NCBI RefSeq assembly: GCF_947623445.1
Contig: NC_135247.1
Location: 15,812,501-15,876,500 of the forward strand
Source of the DNA: Clavelina lepadiformis
Lineage: Eukaryota; Chordata; Ascidiacea; Aplousobranchia; Clavelinidae
Direction of reading: 5' to 3'
Length of the DNA: 64,000 bases
Below, piece by piece: positions 39,715-52,900 of this stretch. The position numbers were made by a program, and so were the translations under genes. How positions within the stretch are numbered: position 1 is the first letter of the stretch; each line of letters opens with the position of its first letter. The notes under the pieces are model-generated. The model saw nothing but the letters and a program-made list of their open reading frames with translations, did no database searches and was not told where the DNA came from.

Positions 39715-42700
39715 ATGACCGAGAGGTTTTATGCTGATGATGAAGGCGATGGCAGCGAAGAGGAAGAAACCCTTGCCATTGGACAATTTGGTGGGCGGGA
39801 CAGTGTGATATTTGCCATTGACTGCTGCAGAGGTACCCATTTACTTAATATTTATTGATATGGAACTTGTAGCTCTCTTAGCTGTAAATCAAAATAGTGA
39901 AAAGTGTGGCAGCTGCACACACGACATTCGTCAATGTGCACGCCGAACTTTTTTATCTTTATGTCAATTTATAGTAAATAAACAAAGAAGAGCTGGTTGT
40001 TTGAACGCCAATTTATAATAAATAAACATATAATTGAGGTTTCAGTGCATACCAAAACTTGTGGCTTTTCATGCATGATTTCTTGTCAAAAATAGCTGTA
40101 CTTTTCAGTCTGGCTGTAAACATTTAGCGCTGAGTGAAAAATGTTGCTGATTTTGACAAGAAGTTGTGTGTGCAAAGGTTAAATGATGGGTATATAGTGT
40201 ATTTATTGCTGCTACAATTTATTGTTTATTTATTATACATTGGTGTTGAAACAGAAAATCTTGCCTTGTCATTGTAAGCCAGCATGTGCATGATAAAGTT
40301 GAGTGGATGTGGATGGGTTTTATGCATTCATGCAGTGTTTTGAGAGACTGAAACTGTTTCCTAAATTTTTTCAACCATCCATATTTAATTTACATACTTA
40401 AGATAACATACTTATTGTCTCTTGAAAATTTTTAGCAGTCGCTGAAGCCAAACCTTATAAAAAACCAGCATGTATGTGCCACACTTTCCATTATGGCGCT
40501 TAGCATAAAATAATTTTTACTTCATTTTTTTAGAAATGTTTGAACTTGACGGAGAAAATTCTGAAGATACACCATTTAACAGAATTATTGAAGCTATACA
40601 TGATATGTATTTGAATAAGATAATAACCAGTGACAAAGACTTGCATGTGTGTTGGTCGAATAATTTATTTGTAACAACTGGATATGAAGGCAGAATAATA
40701 TTTGACCGTTTTTGGTGTATTTTATGCCACCACACATTCATTTGATTATGAAACTGTACCTGTTACTTGGTAAAAAGTAATAACTTTGAATTTGCAGGGA
40801 ATTATCTTCTTTGGTACGAAAAAAAACAACAGTTCCAGCGACTTTTCCAACATTTATGTGTGGCAAAAACTGGATATACCATCCGTGAAGAGCATAACAG
40901 ATTTACGAGACATGCAAAAGATAAATGCTGCTGACTTCGACACACAATTTGGAAATGAATCGAGTAAGTTCCATGTAAAATTGGTTATAATGAGAATATA
41001 AGATTAGCTGCACATATTTACGTAATTTGTACGTTTCAGTATTTGGCTCTCAAGCTATTTGCATTTTTAGACAAGCAAATGAGTGAAGTTTTTTGGGAGA
41101 GTCTTAATATGTTAAGTGCAACCTCATACAAACTTGCAGCAAAATCTTTGATCGTGTTTACATGGAATGATAATCCTCATTTTGGTAATGTTCCCGTCTG
41201 TGAAATATTGAAGATACGTTGGTTATGAATTATAATTAGTAGGTTAAGATATATTGATATGTTTGTTCATTAGTTTAAGTAATGATAACCGTTGCCATAT
41301 TTTGGGCAATTAGTCACAGATTTTTTTGTTTCTATCATTTCAGGAGACAACAATGCAAAAAAAAGGGCCAAAACCAAAGCACAAGATTTGCATGACCACG
41401 ACGTGGACATCCAAGTTATGTCGTTTAATAAAAACTTCAAATATGAACCCTTTTACAAGGTAATTATGTGCTATTTATAAACGCAGTGCAAAAAAACATG
41501 GTAACATATGGTTATGAAATTTTCAGGACATTATTTCGGACCCTGATAGTGAAGACCCATTCAATGAGAATCCAATTGATTGCATTCAGAATCTATATAG
41601 CTTCCTTCTAAAAAAATGTACAAAACAGAGGACTTCAAGCAGGTGATTGGCAACTTTAAGCAACTTGCACAATATATATCTTACACAAATGCTTTGCAGT
41701 CAACACAGTCCATGTTTAGAATACCCCTGTTCATTGGTGATGATATTGAGATATCGGTTGGAGTGTATACGGTAGCTCGGCGGACAACAAAAACAGCAGC
41801 AATTTCGATAGATTCCTCAAGTAACCAGGAAGCAAAGCGGAGTACCAATTTTATCGACACTAACACCGGAGAGATACTATTGCCCAGTGATATCAAGTTA
41901 ATGCAGGTGGTAGAAATCGAAACACTCGATTTTTAATATTCCGCCTTTTTTTGAAAGTGTAATGCTTCTCATACAGACCTGGGCAGGCAAAGAAATTGTA
42001 TTTGAAAAGGAAGAGATACAGAATATGCGAAAAATTGGAAAGCATGGGCTTCACGTTCTTGGTTTCAAACCACGTTCTGCTGCTGTTAAAGCTTGGTATC
42101 ATGTTCGAAACTCCCAGTTTATTTACCCGAATGAAGAAAGAGTGAAAGGTATAATCCAGCCACCGATTCTAAATCAGATAAAACAAGAATGGCTGTATAA
42201 TAAAATCTAAACTTTTTTTAAAGGGAGTACGACATTATTCCACGCTCTTTTAGTCAAATGCTTAGCAAAAGATGTAGTAGCAATATGCAGGTACTGTCAT
42301 ATATTTATCACAGCACTTGTGTAAAGAATGCACGTATTTTATATCACAGTCATATGTGGGCAGTACCGATTCTCTGTACTGAGTTACTTTTTCAAGAACT
42401 TTCAGTCGGTCCCGGTACTTTTCATGTGATAATTTCAAAATTTTGACTAGAATGTTTTCAAAAAAACATCTTAATTAATCCTTCATACTAATTTTAGCAT
42501 ATGTTGATCTTCCTTAATCTAGAAATGTCAAGTAAAATTGCAAGTGATTAACATCACATATGTATTGACCTGGAGTAACCTGTACCGGGGACGTAATTGC
42601 AGCAAACATTGCATTTGCAGCAGCGAACTACTTTTTTTAAATAGGACCGAATACCGGAACCGTCGGTAGATTTTTTACCAAGTACCGGTACCAACTACCC

Positions 42701-43713
42701 ACCTCTGATCACAGTAACCATAATTTTCTCTGTAAATTGCATGAATGTGTCTTTGCGTTGGTAGTTACACAGCAAGACCCAATAGTCCTCCAAGGTGTGT
42801 GGCGTTGCTAGCACAAGACGAAGAAATCAATCCAGAAACATCAGAACAAATAACACCACCAGGATTTTATGTTATTTTTTTACCATTTGCAGATGATATC
42901 AGGTTCGTTTTGTAATCAAGTTAGTCTGAAGTTTAGTGAAAAAGCAACTTTCACGCTAAAGAGTAACGGCTTTACTTCTTCTAAGGGAGGTAGATTTCGA
43001 ACCTGAACAGCCCAAGCCCACCAACGAGCAAATTGAAGCTGCTGAAAACCTTGTGCGAAAACTGAAATTTACTTACAATCCTGAGAGTTTTGACAACCCA
43101 GCGATTCAAACTCACTACAAGAACTTGGAAGCAATGGCTTTGGAAAAAGAGCAACCAGACAAAATAGATGATCACACAAGTAAAATTTGTCATCGAGCCT
43201 GACGCATTCATAATAGCAATGGATAGTATGGCAGCGGCATTACTATAGAAATCTAAACAGTTTTGACATTTAAATAGTATGCAACAATAAACACCATTGT
43301 ATTAATCCTATAATTTTTTTCTGTAACATTCAGAGCCCGACACCGAAATAATTGATAAGAAAGCTGGTGCGTATATTCAGGCTTTCAAGCAAGCTGTTTT
43401 CCCACCTGGCTATGATCCACTAAAGAAAGCAACTAAGCATAAGTCTAGTAGCACTGCATCTAAAGGTGGCAAGAAACCCAAAGAAGACATGGTAAAAATT
43501 CTAATAACACATCAGTATAATGTAAATGGATGAAATCGTTATTTACATGTTTGTGTTTAGGTTGACGTCAAAGAGTATGTCAGCCAAGGGAAGCTGGGAA
43601 AGCTGACTGTACAAGGACTTAAGGAAATATGTCGGAAATACAATATAAAGGGTACTGGAAAAAAAGCCGACATCATCCAAGCTATAGAGGATCACTTTAC
43701 ACAAGTGCGGTAG
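39715..43713 (+). CDS. xrcc6: Ku70, DNA end-binding subunit (XRCC6)
   Basis: Thirteen exons: 39715-39832, 40534-40646, 40798-40963, 41071-41184, 41344-41459, 41527-41642, 41720-41906, 41977-42148, 42224-42290, 42777-42902, 42986-43179, 43334-43491 and 43561-43713. They total exactly 600 codons, or 599 residues; human Ku70 has 609. Ku70 pairs with Ku80 as a ring on broken DNA ends and recruits DNA-PKcs in non-homologous end joining. Seen in order: an acidic N-terminus; a von Willebrand-like domain from DSVIFAID to about residue 215, with PFYKDIIS; the core barrel with ISVGVYT, TGEILLPSD, GLHVLGFKP and TPPGFYVIFLPFADD; a C-terminal arm LVRKLKFTYNPESFDNP; a basic linker; and a SAP domain (residues 550-599, KLTVQGLKEICRKYNIKGTG) that binds DNA. 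Several introns are only about 70 bp. AATAAA follows at 43769. Confidence 0.96.
39893..40497. mobile_element. MITE with long inverted repeats, copy 2
   Basis: About 605 bp in intron 1 of XRCC6. The left end reads TAGTGAAAAGTGTGGCA and the right end TGCCACACTTTCCATTA, an inverted pair. Inside, AACGCCAATTTATAATAAAT near 40009 is mirrored by ATTTATTATACATTGGTGTT near 40232. The same blocks occur in 38025-38437, so both belong to one family. No open frame of note. Confidence 0.62.
42351..42707. mobile_element. hAT-type MITE with 8-bp target duplication
   Basis: A 357-bp insert in XRCC6 intron 9. Perfect ATCACAGT copies flank it at 42343-42350 and 42708-42715, the 8-bp duplication typical of hAT transposition. 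The ends are CATATGTGGGCAGTACCG and, read inward from the right, CAGAGGTGGGTAGT then GGTACCGGTACTTGG. CAGAGGTGGG is a well-known style of hAT end. Repeated CCGGTAC-like motifs lie inside. It has no coding capacity and splices out with the intron. Confidence 0.85.
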
Positions 43714-43768
43714 TTTACAAGCAATGTGCTATGGACTTCATTTCTTTTTTCCCCGACTCTTTGTATCA

Positions 43769-43774
43769 ATAAAA
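43769..43774 (+). other. Poly(A) signal of XRCC6
   Basis: AATAAA, 55 bases after the XRCC6 stop codon. It is the only good signal before the oppositely oriented neighbour. Confidence 0.7.
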
Positions 43775-43839
43775 AACGATCGAAAATGAGTGATCTTTAA
43801 AAATAGGGCTGCCAGGAAGGTAAATTATAATACGATCAT

Positions 43840-43845
43840 TTTATT
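43840..43845 (-). other. Poly(A) signal of the USP37-like gene
   Basis: TTTATT on the plus strand, so AATAAA on the minus strand, 150 bases past the stop codon of the USP37-like gene and only about 65 bases from the XRCC6 signal. Confidence 0.6.
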
Positions 43846-43994
43846 GAGGAATCTTTCGGCGCAGAAATACATGACAACACAAAAAATACATTGGCAGTAA
43901 ATATGATTTGACGAAACAAAACGGACAATTTGACAACAAGAACAAAAAGAAAACTTCATCAATTCGCCTTTTTCATAAAATAAAACCTCCTAAT

Positions 43995-46900
43995 TCACTT
44001 TGACGTATCATACAACCGAAGAAAATCTCTGAAAAAAAAAAACAGACAACTAAGTTTGCACATTGCAAAGTAGGCAGGGGGTAAATATATGATATGAAAA
44101 CAAACTTACTTTTGAAGATAAAATAATAGATATGCGCTTGACTGCCTCCCTGATAAAACTGCATCTTCAGACACTGGCAGTACCTTGTTATCATCACAAT
44201 TACTCCATTCTTGTTTACCAAGATCCTTCAGAACATCGCTTATGTAATGCCCTGCAGATATATTCATAAAAACTTGTCATTAACAATCAAATTGGTTTGC
44301 CGCAATTAACAGTTGTTCATGTCAGTTGATGACAGTTGTAATTTACACATTTTTCCGGGATTGATAAATAAATTAAGACCATCCATGTCACGGTCCGAAA
44401 GCTGACAATCCAGTTAACTTTAAAGAGTCAAGTTGATTGTATATGAAATAACAATATTCATTCAATATTCTGGTGAAATAGTTTTGAAAAATATTCTGAT
44501 TAGGCTACCGTTCTTTTTACGTTTAAAACAATCGTAATTCTATTCAGTTGCAATGCTTCACATGACGTCCAATTGGACATAGGCTAAACTCCTATAACCA
44601 GCAGCAGCATGTGGTCAAGGAACTTGACTAACATATGACACAAGAGCCTTGATCTACGTCACGATGAAGGCCCGATTTTCTTCTACCTAACCAAGAATTG
44701 TTTCTCATAAATATTTTACCAGATTGTTCAGTTAAAATAGTGTTCTTTCATGTACGATCAACTTGTTTTTGGAATCGCTTCTTACTTTAAAGCGAAAATT
44801 TTTGAAATTAACATGCGAATGTAACTTATAGTGAAAGGCAACAAGATAAGATATTTTTCTTTTATCAAAAGCGCTGACCGATTTTCATTTAAATATTTCA
44901 AAATTTCGCTTTGAAATATACGGTGGTAAAATCAACTAATTGTCTTACCACATTTCAGTGAACTACCACTGTGACTAACAACGCTGACAAGACGATATGA
45001 ATGTGGTAAATGTCCAGTAGTCTCATTCTCTTGGAATTTGTCCGGACTTATATTGGAGTGACCAATTGCTTCATTGTTTGATGTGGCCACCTACAAAACA
45101 TATGTTATGTTGCAGATGGTAACCCGTTCATATACCCAAGCAAACAAACTTAAAAATATCCATTAAAGTCTTCAGTCTTACCTGTTTGGGCTCACTAACT
45201 GGGGAGTCATGCGACTGAACGTTGTCTTCGCCAACTTTAGTTGGACTAGGACTTTTCGATTTGTATGAAGCAAAAACCTGACTTCGTGTTTCAAAATTAT
45301 TCACTTCTTCATCCATGTCGGACAGGTAAGCATCAAGCTGAGTTGAACCAATAGTGACTAAGGAGGATTCACTGGTTGAAGCGGTCCGGGTTTCAGAACA
45401 GGAACCGCTCCCGTTGCTTCCATTTGTGCTGGACTCCGGTGTTCTATTTATGGAGTCGATCGTGGCTTTATGATTTTCTTCGTCACTTGCCGTTTGATTT
45501 GATGAACTTGTAGAATTATTAAAATTAAAATTATGTTGCTTATTGTCGTTGATTTTTTCGCTAGATTCTGCTGGCAGTGAAGATTCTGTGTCAGAGATTG
45601 TGTCAGAGACTGTGACGTTGTTGTTATCTACGTCATTATCGTTAAGTTCAATGTCGATCTCATCAGAAGTAAGATCAACTTGATCACTCTGCATAAAAGT
45701 TAACTGTTATAAAATATAGCATAATTAACTAATCAGTCATTATGGATCTATTATTTTCTAACATGCACTTCTGCTCAAAAATAAAACTAACGTTTTTTCT
45801 ATGCTCAGCCTTCTTGGATTGTTCTTCTATCGACAGCTGCATAGCCAACTGAATCTACAACAATATTAAGCAGTGAAAACTAGAGCAGGTAAAAATAGTT
45901 ACTGTCACATTAAAACTACACTGTTTGGCAAAATAGCTCCACACCTGTTCATCTTCTGTCATAGCTTCAACTTTATGCTCTAGATCTTCATCCTGAAGAA
46001 ATACAAACGTTAAAAAATACTGACTTAAATAAATATATACCATTATGTCTATGTTGGTTAATTAATATGTCTAAACTTGGATGTACAAAATTGGCGATAA
46101 TCAATGTTAATAAATATATCAGGTATATTTATACTAAAACAACAATACGTTGTCATTGTCACAGATAAGCAAAGACTACACGATCATTGATAACAGATTA
46201 TGGTAGTGTCATGGTTGGTCCAGACTAAAAATTCATTGCAAACAAAATTAGTGAACACTACAGAGAGAATAACATTTCAAATCATCTCACAATAATTCGC
46301 TTCTTGTCAAGTTCTTCAAACATGACAGCATCATCAGAAAAGGACATGTCTGGATTCAACTTTCCCCATGATTTGCTTAGATAAGAGTCACCATCTACAA
46401 TGATATGCTGACATGAGTTTTTACTACACTGTGGGCAAATCATCTGCCAGCATTTCACTCGAATGGTGTACAGCTGTACACTTACCAGCCAAGCGACTGC
46501 GGCTTTTTGAATTGTTTAGGTTACTTCCAGCAAAATTGGTGATAACGTCATGGTCATTGTTGTTGTTCGTGGCAGCCGGCTTAGAAAAGCTGAAAAAATA
46601 ATGAAATAAACGTCATAACGTGAACATTTCTACAAAAACTGATGTCAAAGTATTGCTTATGGTTATACAATGATAGTCACTAACGTTGTGGAATCATCAT
46701 CTTGAAACACTTTCAAAAGATCTTCAGACACCTTTGAAAGATTAGTTGCATGACTTTGAAACAGAGCTGGCAATGTCGTTTCCACTGGTGGACTTTCACA
46801 AATAACATTATCAGTTGACAAATGACCAAATGTGACGTAACGTGAAAGACCTATATTTTCATTCAGTTTAAGACTGTAATCCAAGGTCTGATTGTACGAA

Positions 46901-49900
46901 TATCTCTTGAGGTAGACCATCATTATTCTGTATAGAATTACAAACTCAAGCGTTATTGTTACTCTAAATGTATTCAACTATTGAGACTGTTCATGTATCA
47001 TTCACAATAAATTTCCGAATTTAACAAAATTTGGTAATTTTTTATGGGCAAATTAAAATGTCCTTTGTAGAAATATTAATTAACCAACCTTGGCAATTTA
47101 GAGATGACTCTGCTAAGAGTTGCCCGGTTGTGTTTGCAAAATTCACAGTGATATTCGAGATCTTCAGAAGCAAAGAAAAGGTCAATAAGGTCTTGTAAGT
47201 GCATGGAATCATTGGAATTTTGCTTTTCTCTGTAACATTTTGGCAGTTATTAAAGAAAACATCCATAAAACAAAAAACAAAAAACAACACCACACAATAG
47301 TGAAATACCCAGATGGTTGTAATTCGACCGGTAAATCAAACAACTCTTCTTCTGTACAGGTAACTTTTCTACATCTACAATAGAAAGCCAAGGATGTATA
47401 AAGTACTATATAAATAGATATCAAAACAAAATTACAAATGTTTGAACTACCATATTGCAAAGTATTTGGTAACTCAGTGAGAATAATTGATTTTAAGCAA
47501 CAGTAAATCATCATCAGTTTTAAGCTACTTCGAAATCCACTTACTTTTCACATGTGATTTGATTTTTCACTTTAAAAGAGAAGTTGCTTGAAACCGGACA
47601 TTGAAGTTTGACTTCATCAGAAATAATTGCACCATTGTCAAACAAATTGTTATCATCTGTTAACGCTTCAACTTTCTCTGACACTTTCATGTTTATTTTT
47701 GCCACATCTTGCTGTAAAATGTCCAAGCACAATCTCAAAAATTCATGGGCATCCTGAACATAAAACAAACAAGATATAGAAGTGTGATGAATGGAAACAT
47801 ATTTATCCAAACATACTCTAGTCATAAACCTAGAGAATGAATAATAATGATTTGTTGCAGAATACACTTCATAAACTTACATGTTGAGACATGCCATAAA
47901 ACTGCTTCGCATTGGCGCTTATTGCTTGTTTTACGTTCAGCAAATCTGCCCTTTTTATTCGGCCAGTTATTTTATGAATCATCAAATCCAGAAGTGCACT
48001 ATTGTAAAATGGAATTAAGCAAATGATGCAGCTAAGAGACAGATAAATAATGCCATAGTACACTAGCCCGATAATTTCATGCATTTAAAACATATCATTC
48101 ATAGGCGTCATTGCCTATAGCAAAGGCAGCGCTTGCACTACTTGGAAAAACCTCTCACTGTTTGGAATTCTGGCTAAATCATGCACTGGTACGACAACAT
48201 AATCTTTATCCTCAGACAGCCTGGAAAATTTTCAGATTCGCACTGCCAGGATTTTTTTGGCAATGACGTCTATATTATCATTTATTTGCAAGTAAATGGA
48301 AGAGGTTTCTTAATTTAAGTTAATGCTTGAGTTAAAGTTGCTTGCTTAAGTTAATATGAAGCTTTTAGTTTTTTTAGAAACAGACCACTGCAGTTCCTTA
48401 TAAAAATTGGCTTTGCATCACTAAGATAAAAATTATTGATAACTAGCATACATCCAAAATGTGAAGACCAAGCAGATTTACCGAAATAAGCTTTCTGGGC
48501 CAAGAAATGCCGCGGCTTTTTTTTCAAGGTTGTGTAAATCTACACAGAATGGCAACAAACCGAACAGTGACTGCAACACTGAGTTCATGTAACAGGTATT
48601 GCCGATATTTTGAAATCTGCACAAAAACGCAAAATTTGAGTAAAGTCAATGAAACTAAATTTGTCGAATTTTCTCCATGATATGAAATTATTTGTACCCT
48701 CCATCTTGTCCAGAAGATAGATTTTCACTGTTGGTTAATGGTTTGAGTGGGTAAGATTCTTCTGACACTGTATCATCATTGTTATTATTATCATTCTCAG
48801 TATACCAAATGGAAGAACTAAAATGAATGAAAATACATAAAGTTTTTCAACCACTTACACAAAGTTCAAATAACTTGACACAGTTCCTTACGATATCAAG
48901 CTGTTAGCTAGTAACCTACAGTTGAGCAATAGCCCTGTACAACCTGCTAAAAAGTATGTAATTACAATAGCACCTTTTATTATTCTCCTTGCTTTCATCA
49001 CCAACGTCAACTTGAAGAAGTGATCTCCTTGCTGTAGCTGATTTACCTCGTATCTACAGATAATAATGAAAAGACAGTTAAATAAACTCACACATTTATC
49101 CCCACAACTGCAACAGAACATGGCTGAGTCACGCGAAATGTAAACAAAATAAAAGCAAATACGGGAGAAAGGCTTGAAAATCGTTTTGATTTGGGTGAAG
49201 GAGTTCGATGCTCAATGCGGTATTTACTCATCTCAGCAAGAAGACTAGAGTGCTGACTTTTTGTGCCATAGAATGACGACTTGTCTAAACCTATCACATA
49301 AAAACAAGGTCAACTCTTTGTTAATTTAGACAAGAATTGGCCTGTGAAAAAATGTTATTATTGAAATGCTTTGCTTATATGCTATGACGAAAATGTTAAC
49401 ACAAATTCTAGCCTGGAGTAATAAATAGCTTGCTCTATGCATAGAAATCTACTTTGGATAAAGTCATCTATTTTCATCATCTTCCAGCATTCTTAGTGAA
49501 AAACATACCCTTCTTAATTCTGTCCATTGAATTGGGTGAAGTATTTTCCTTGATTTCTTCAAATGAAACTTCTTTATCTCCTCTTGATTGTCTCATGTCA
49601 GCTTGTGCTCTTCTAAAAATACAAACAAAACTCAGTCAGCCAAAAGCAGAAATCAGCAGCTGCAGCAGGAAACAATTTCACTTTAATAATTTTGCTTTAT
49701 TTAGTGTTTGTTGAATGTTTCACCTAAATTCATTGAACTTCTTTCTTTCATTTAAGGCCTTCTTGGGTTTGTTAGACTGTTCACCTGGAGAAACTTTTCT
49801 ACCAGGGCCTATAGTCAGTTAAAATCACGATGAGAAAAATAAGCAATTAAAAACAGAATTTATCTCCACATTATACTTATTTCTGACATAAAAGATCACA

Positions 49901-52900
49901 CTAAAATTTCCATATAAATTGCTAATGTTTACAAACATAAAGTTATCACATAAAATGCTAAGATAATGATGATGATGATAATGGTCTACTATGACAAATT
50001 GAGAAAAGATTTTTTAAATTACTCGGAGAGCAAAATTTTCTTTTTCCATGGAAGGAAATTTCATCCCCTGCTGTTCTTTTGATGTCAGAGTATGACCTCT
50101 TTGTTCTGACCAAGCTTAAAAATTTACAAAATAAAGTTACAACACTTTTACGCGACGTCCTTGTAGGGATTGAATGATTTAAGAACAAAAAACTAAGGGA
50201 TGAAAAATGTCAAAATTGAATTTCTAAACAGCAAATACAAAACGAAGACCTTAACATAAGAACACCTTTTCTTAGGGCTGGGATCGAGATTTGGTTCTAT
50301 GGGTTCTTCTGGATGATCATCTGTTAAGTCAACCAATTTCTTAACTATAATCAAAGAAGCGTGTAATCTAAAAGACATATCATCTAAGACAGGAATTTTA
50401 GAAAAAAAGGCGTAAAAATACGAAAGATTGACTAAGTCTTTACGTAGATCGCATTCCGAGGAAGAGACAAGAAAAAACGTAAAATTTTATCCAAAAGGAA
50501 AATCTTCCAAAGCAAACAAACTGCAACATAACACAAGTTCACATCACAAACAACTCAAATAAAAACAATTTCAAGAAAACACATTCTCGCCACTAGACAG
50601 CATTTTTATCATAGAAGTGGAAAAGGTTTCAATTGCCTGATCATCCAATCATCAAACTTTATATAATACAAAGATATAGTGAAAGATAAAATTTTCAATT
50701 TCATTTTTCCTACTACAAAGCGAAGTGACAAAGACATCTACACAACCTTGTAACAAGTGATAGGTTTTCAAAGTCACAAGTTTACATTTAAATCGTTTTT
50801 AAAAATTTCACTTTAGTGATTTATTTATTCACCACCAGAGGACAAAGTGTTAAGAGTTTAAAAAAATGATGCAAAAGGATAAATCTCAATAGGGAGCTTC
50901 TATATACAAGTTGCCTAGATATACTGGAACAAAGTACAAATATTTTCAAAATTTCAGTTTTTGCCCCTAGCAGGCTATCGAATACAAAAGTCAAGTACAT
51001 GTCAGCAACAAATTTGACAGAAATTTCAAAGTTAAGCAACATAAAACCAAGTTTAAAGATAAAAAAAATAAAGCTGTCGCACGCAATCGTCCACCATATC
51101 TATTTCACCAAACCTGTGCGTTAAAAATGCTTTCATAACAATATTTTAGTCTGATAGGTGTGACGATAAAACAAGATGTTCCCATGATTCCCTGGTAAAA
51201 TGGATTGATGAAAAGTCTGGAGATTTCCCATTTATGTGCATACTTTTGCTAGCTCGCACACTATATGCACATCAGAAATTAAGAATTATTTGCCATACGA
51301 TGCTTGAGCAAACACAACATCACTAAATTTCCACAAAAATTTACTCTATTTTCACTGAAAGCAAAGTGCCACCAACTTTTTCTCTTATCTTCTGATCATA
51401 TGATTTGTAAAACACTGAACTTATTGGGTCTGTATAATTAGAATGCTGCCATTCAAGAACAAAGCGATCAAAGATAACAGCTAATTATAAATTATGTAAT
51501 AAAGGTACGAATTTTAGAAACTACAAAAAATCTCTCATTTATGTAATCCCGCGATCAGTCTTTCAGTATGTTTGAAAGAAATGCTGCTGTCCATAAATTA
51601 AGCTTGAAAGCAACAGGTCCAGCATAATAGAATTATTAAATCATGTAAGTTTAAAACTTTAGTTTAAAAAGGAGCTAAAGGTACAAGACACTTTTCGTTT
51701 ACGTGGTTACGTAATTGGACTTTGTATGGACAAGAAGGTCAAAGTCATTTAGTAAACAAAACAAAGAAAATGCTTTAACATAAAAATAGCACTACAGTAA
51801 CTTCTTTTTGAATTAATGGAGAGTTTAAAATGCTCCATGTGTGTTGCACCAGGCCTCATTATCGAGTGGAAAAGGGAAAGGTCGTATGAGCGTAAGGTGG
51901 CCAGTTACTTTCTCTGAACAACCTTTTACCTTCTATTATTATGCCTACCCATGTAATTTTATTCTCAGTGGTGATGGGAGAGCTTTTTTAAAAATCTCCG
52001 TAAAAGGAGATAAAAACCCAGATCTAACAATTTCCAGGCACGGGCGTTAACCACTCGACCACGAGTTCTTTGTTAAAACATTTGTTAAGGTCACCATTTG
52101 CTTCAATCTTATATGATGTGCATTTGCTAAAAGTAATTTTGATAAGAATTAAAAGGAAACTACCACATTTCCATTCTAAATACTTATGGTCATGCCCGGT
52201 TTTGGGCTATTATCCTCAGATCATTTAGTTTGATGTCTTTCATTTTTTGTTCTAAAAGTAGGTTAAATAGATGAACAGTTAACTTAAGTTTTATTGATCC
52301 AATGTAAATAATTTTAGAGTTTAAGAAATTTAGGAAAACACACAAGTCTTTGCATATTTGTGGTCAGATGATCATTTTTAAATTTTAGTTACAGGATTCT
52401 TCGACAAACAAAATTGTTTTCACAAGATTTCAGAAAACATCATTTCATAGAAAAAAGTTACAAGATTTTTCCTGACTAGTTCCAAGTACCCTTCACATTT
52501 TGGCCTATTTTAAAAGGTGTTCTGGAATTTCCTCGTAAAGCAGTCATGTGTTTGTGTTCCAAAAAGGAAGGTGCATTCCTTTCTTCGAACACCACCCATA
52601 TAACAAATTTCAAAGTCTTCCGATTTTAAGTTAAAGAAGCGATTGCAAGAAAAAGAAAAAGTTTGGTGAAGAAGAAAAAAAACATTAGTGCAAATAGTAC
52701 AAACAATACAAATCCACAAGAAAAGTATTTCCTCTTTCAGCAGCTATTACAATTCAGCCTAAAAACAGTACTCACCTTCATCAGGATTTTTGCTATTGTT
52801 TTCAATGTTGGGAAGGCTGTCGTCTTCTTGATCACTCCTGGGAGATTTAAATACAAGACATTTCACAATTAAAATTTTCACGTTTAATGTAAACAATCAA

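Noticed and set aside
52010-52064. Functional tRNA-Ser gene on the minus strand
   Set aside because: The acceptor and T stems do not form and the B box is damaged; a SINE head explains it better.
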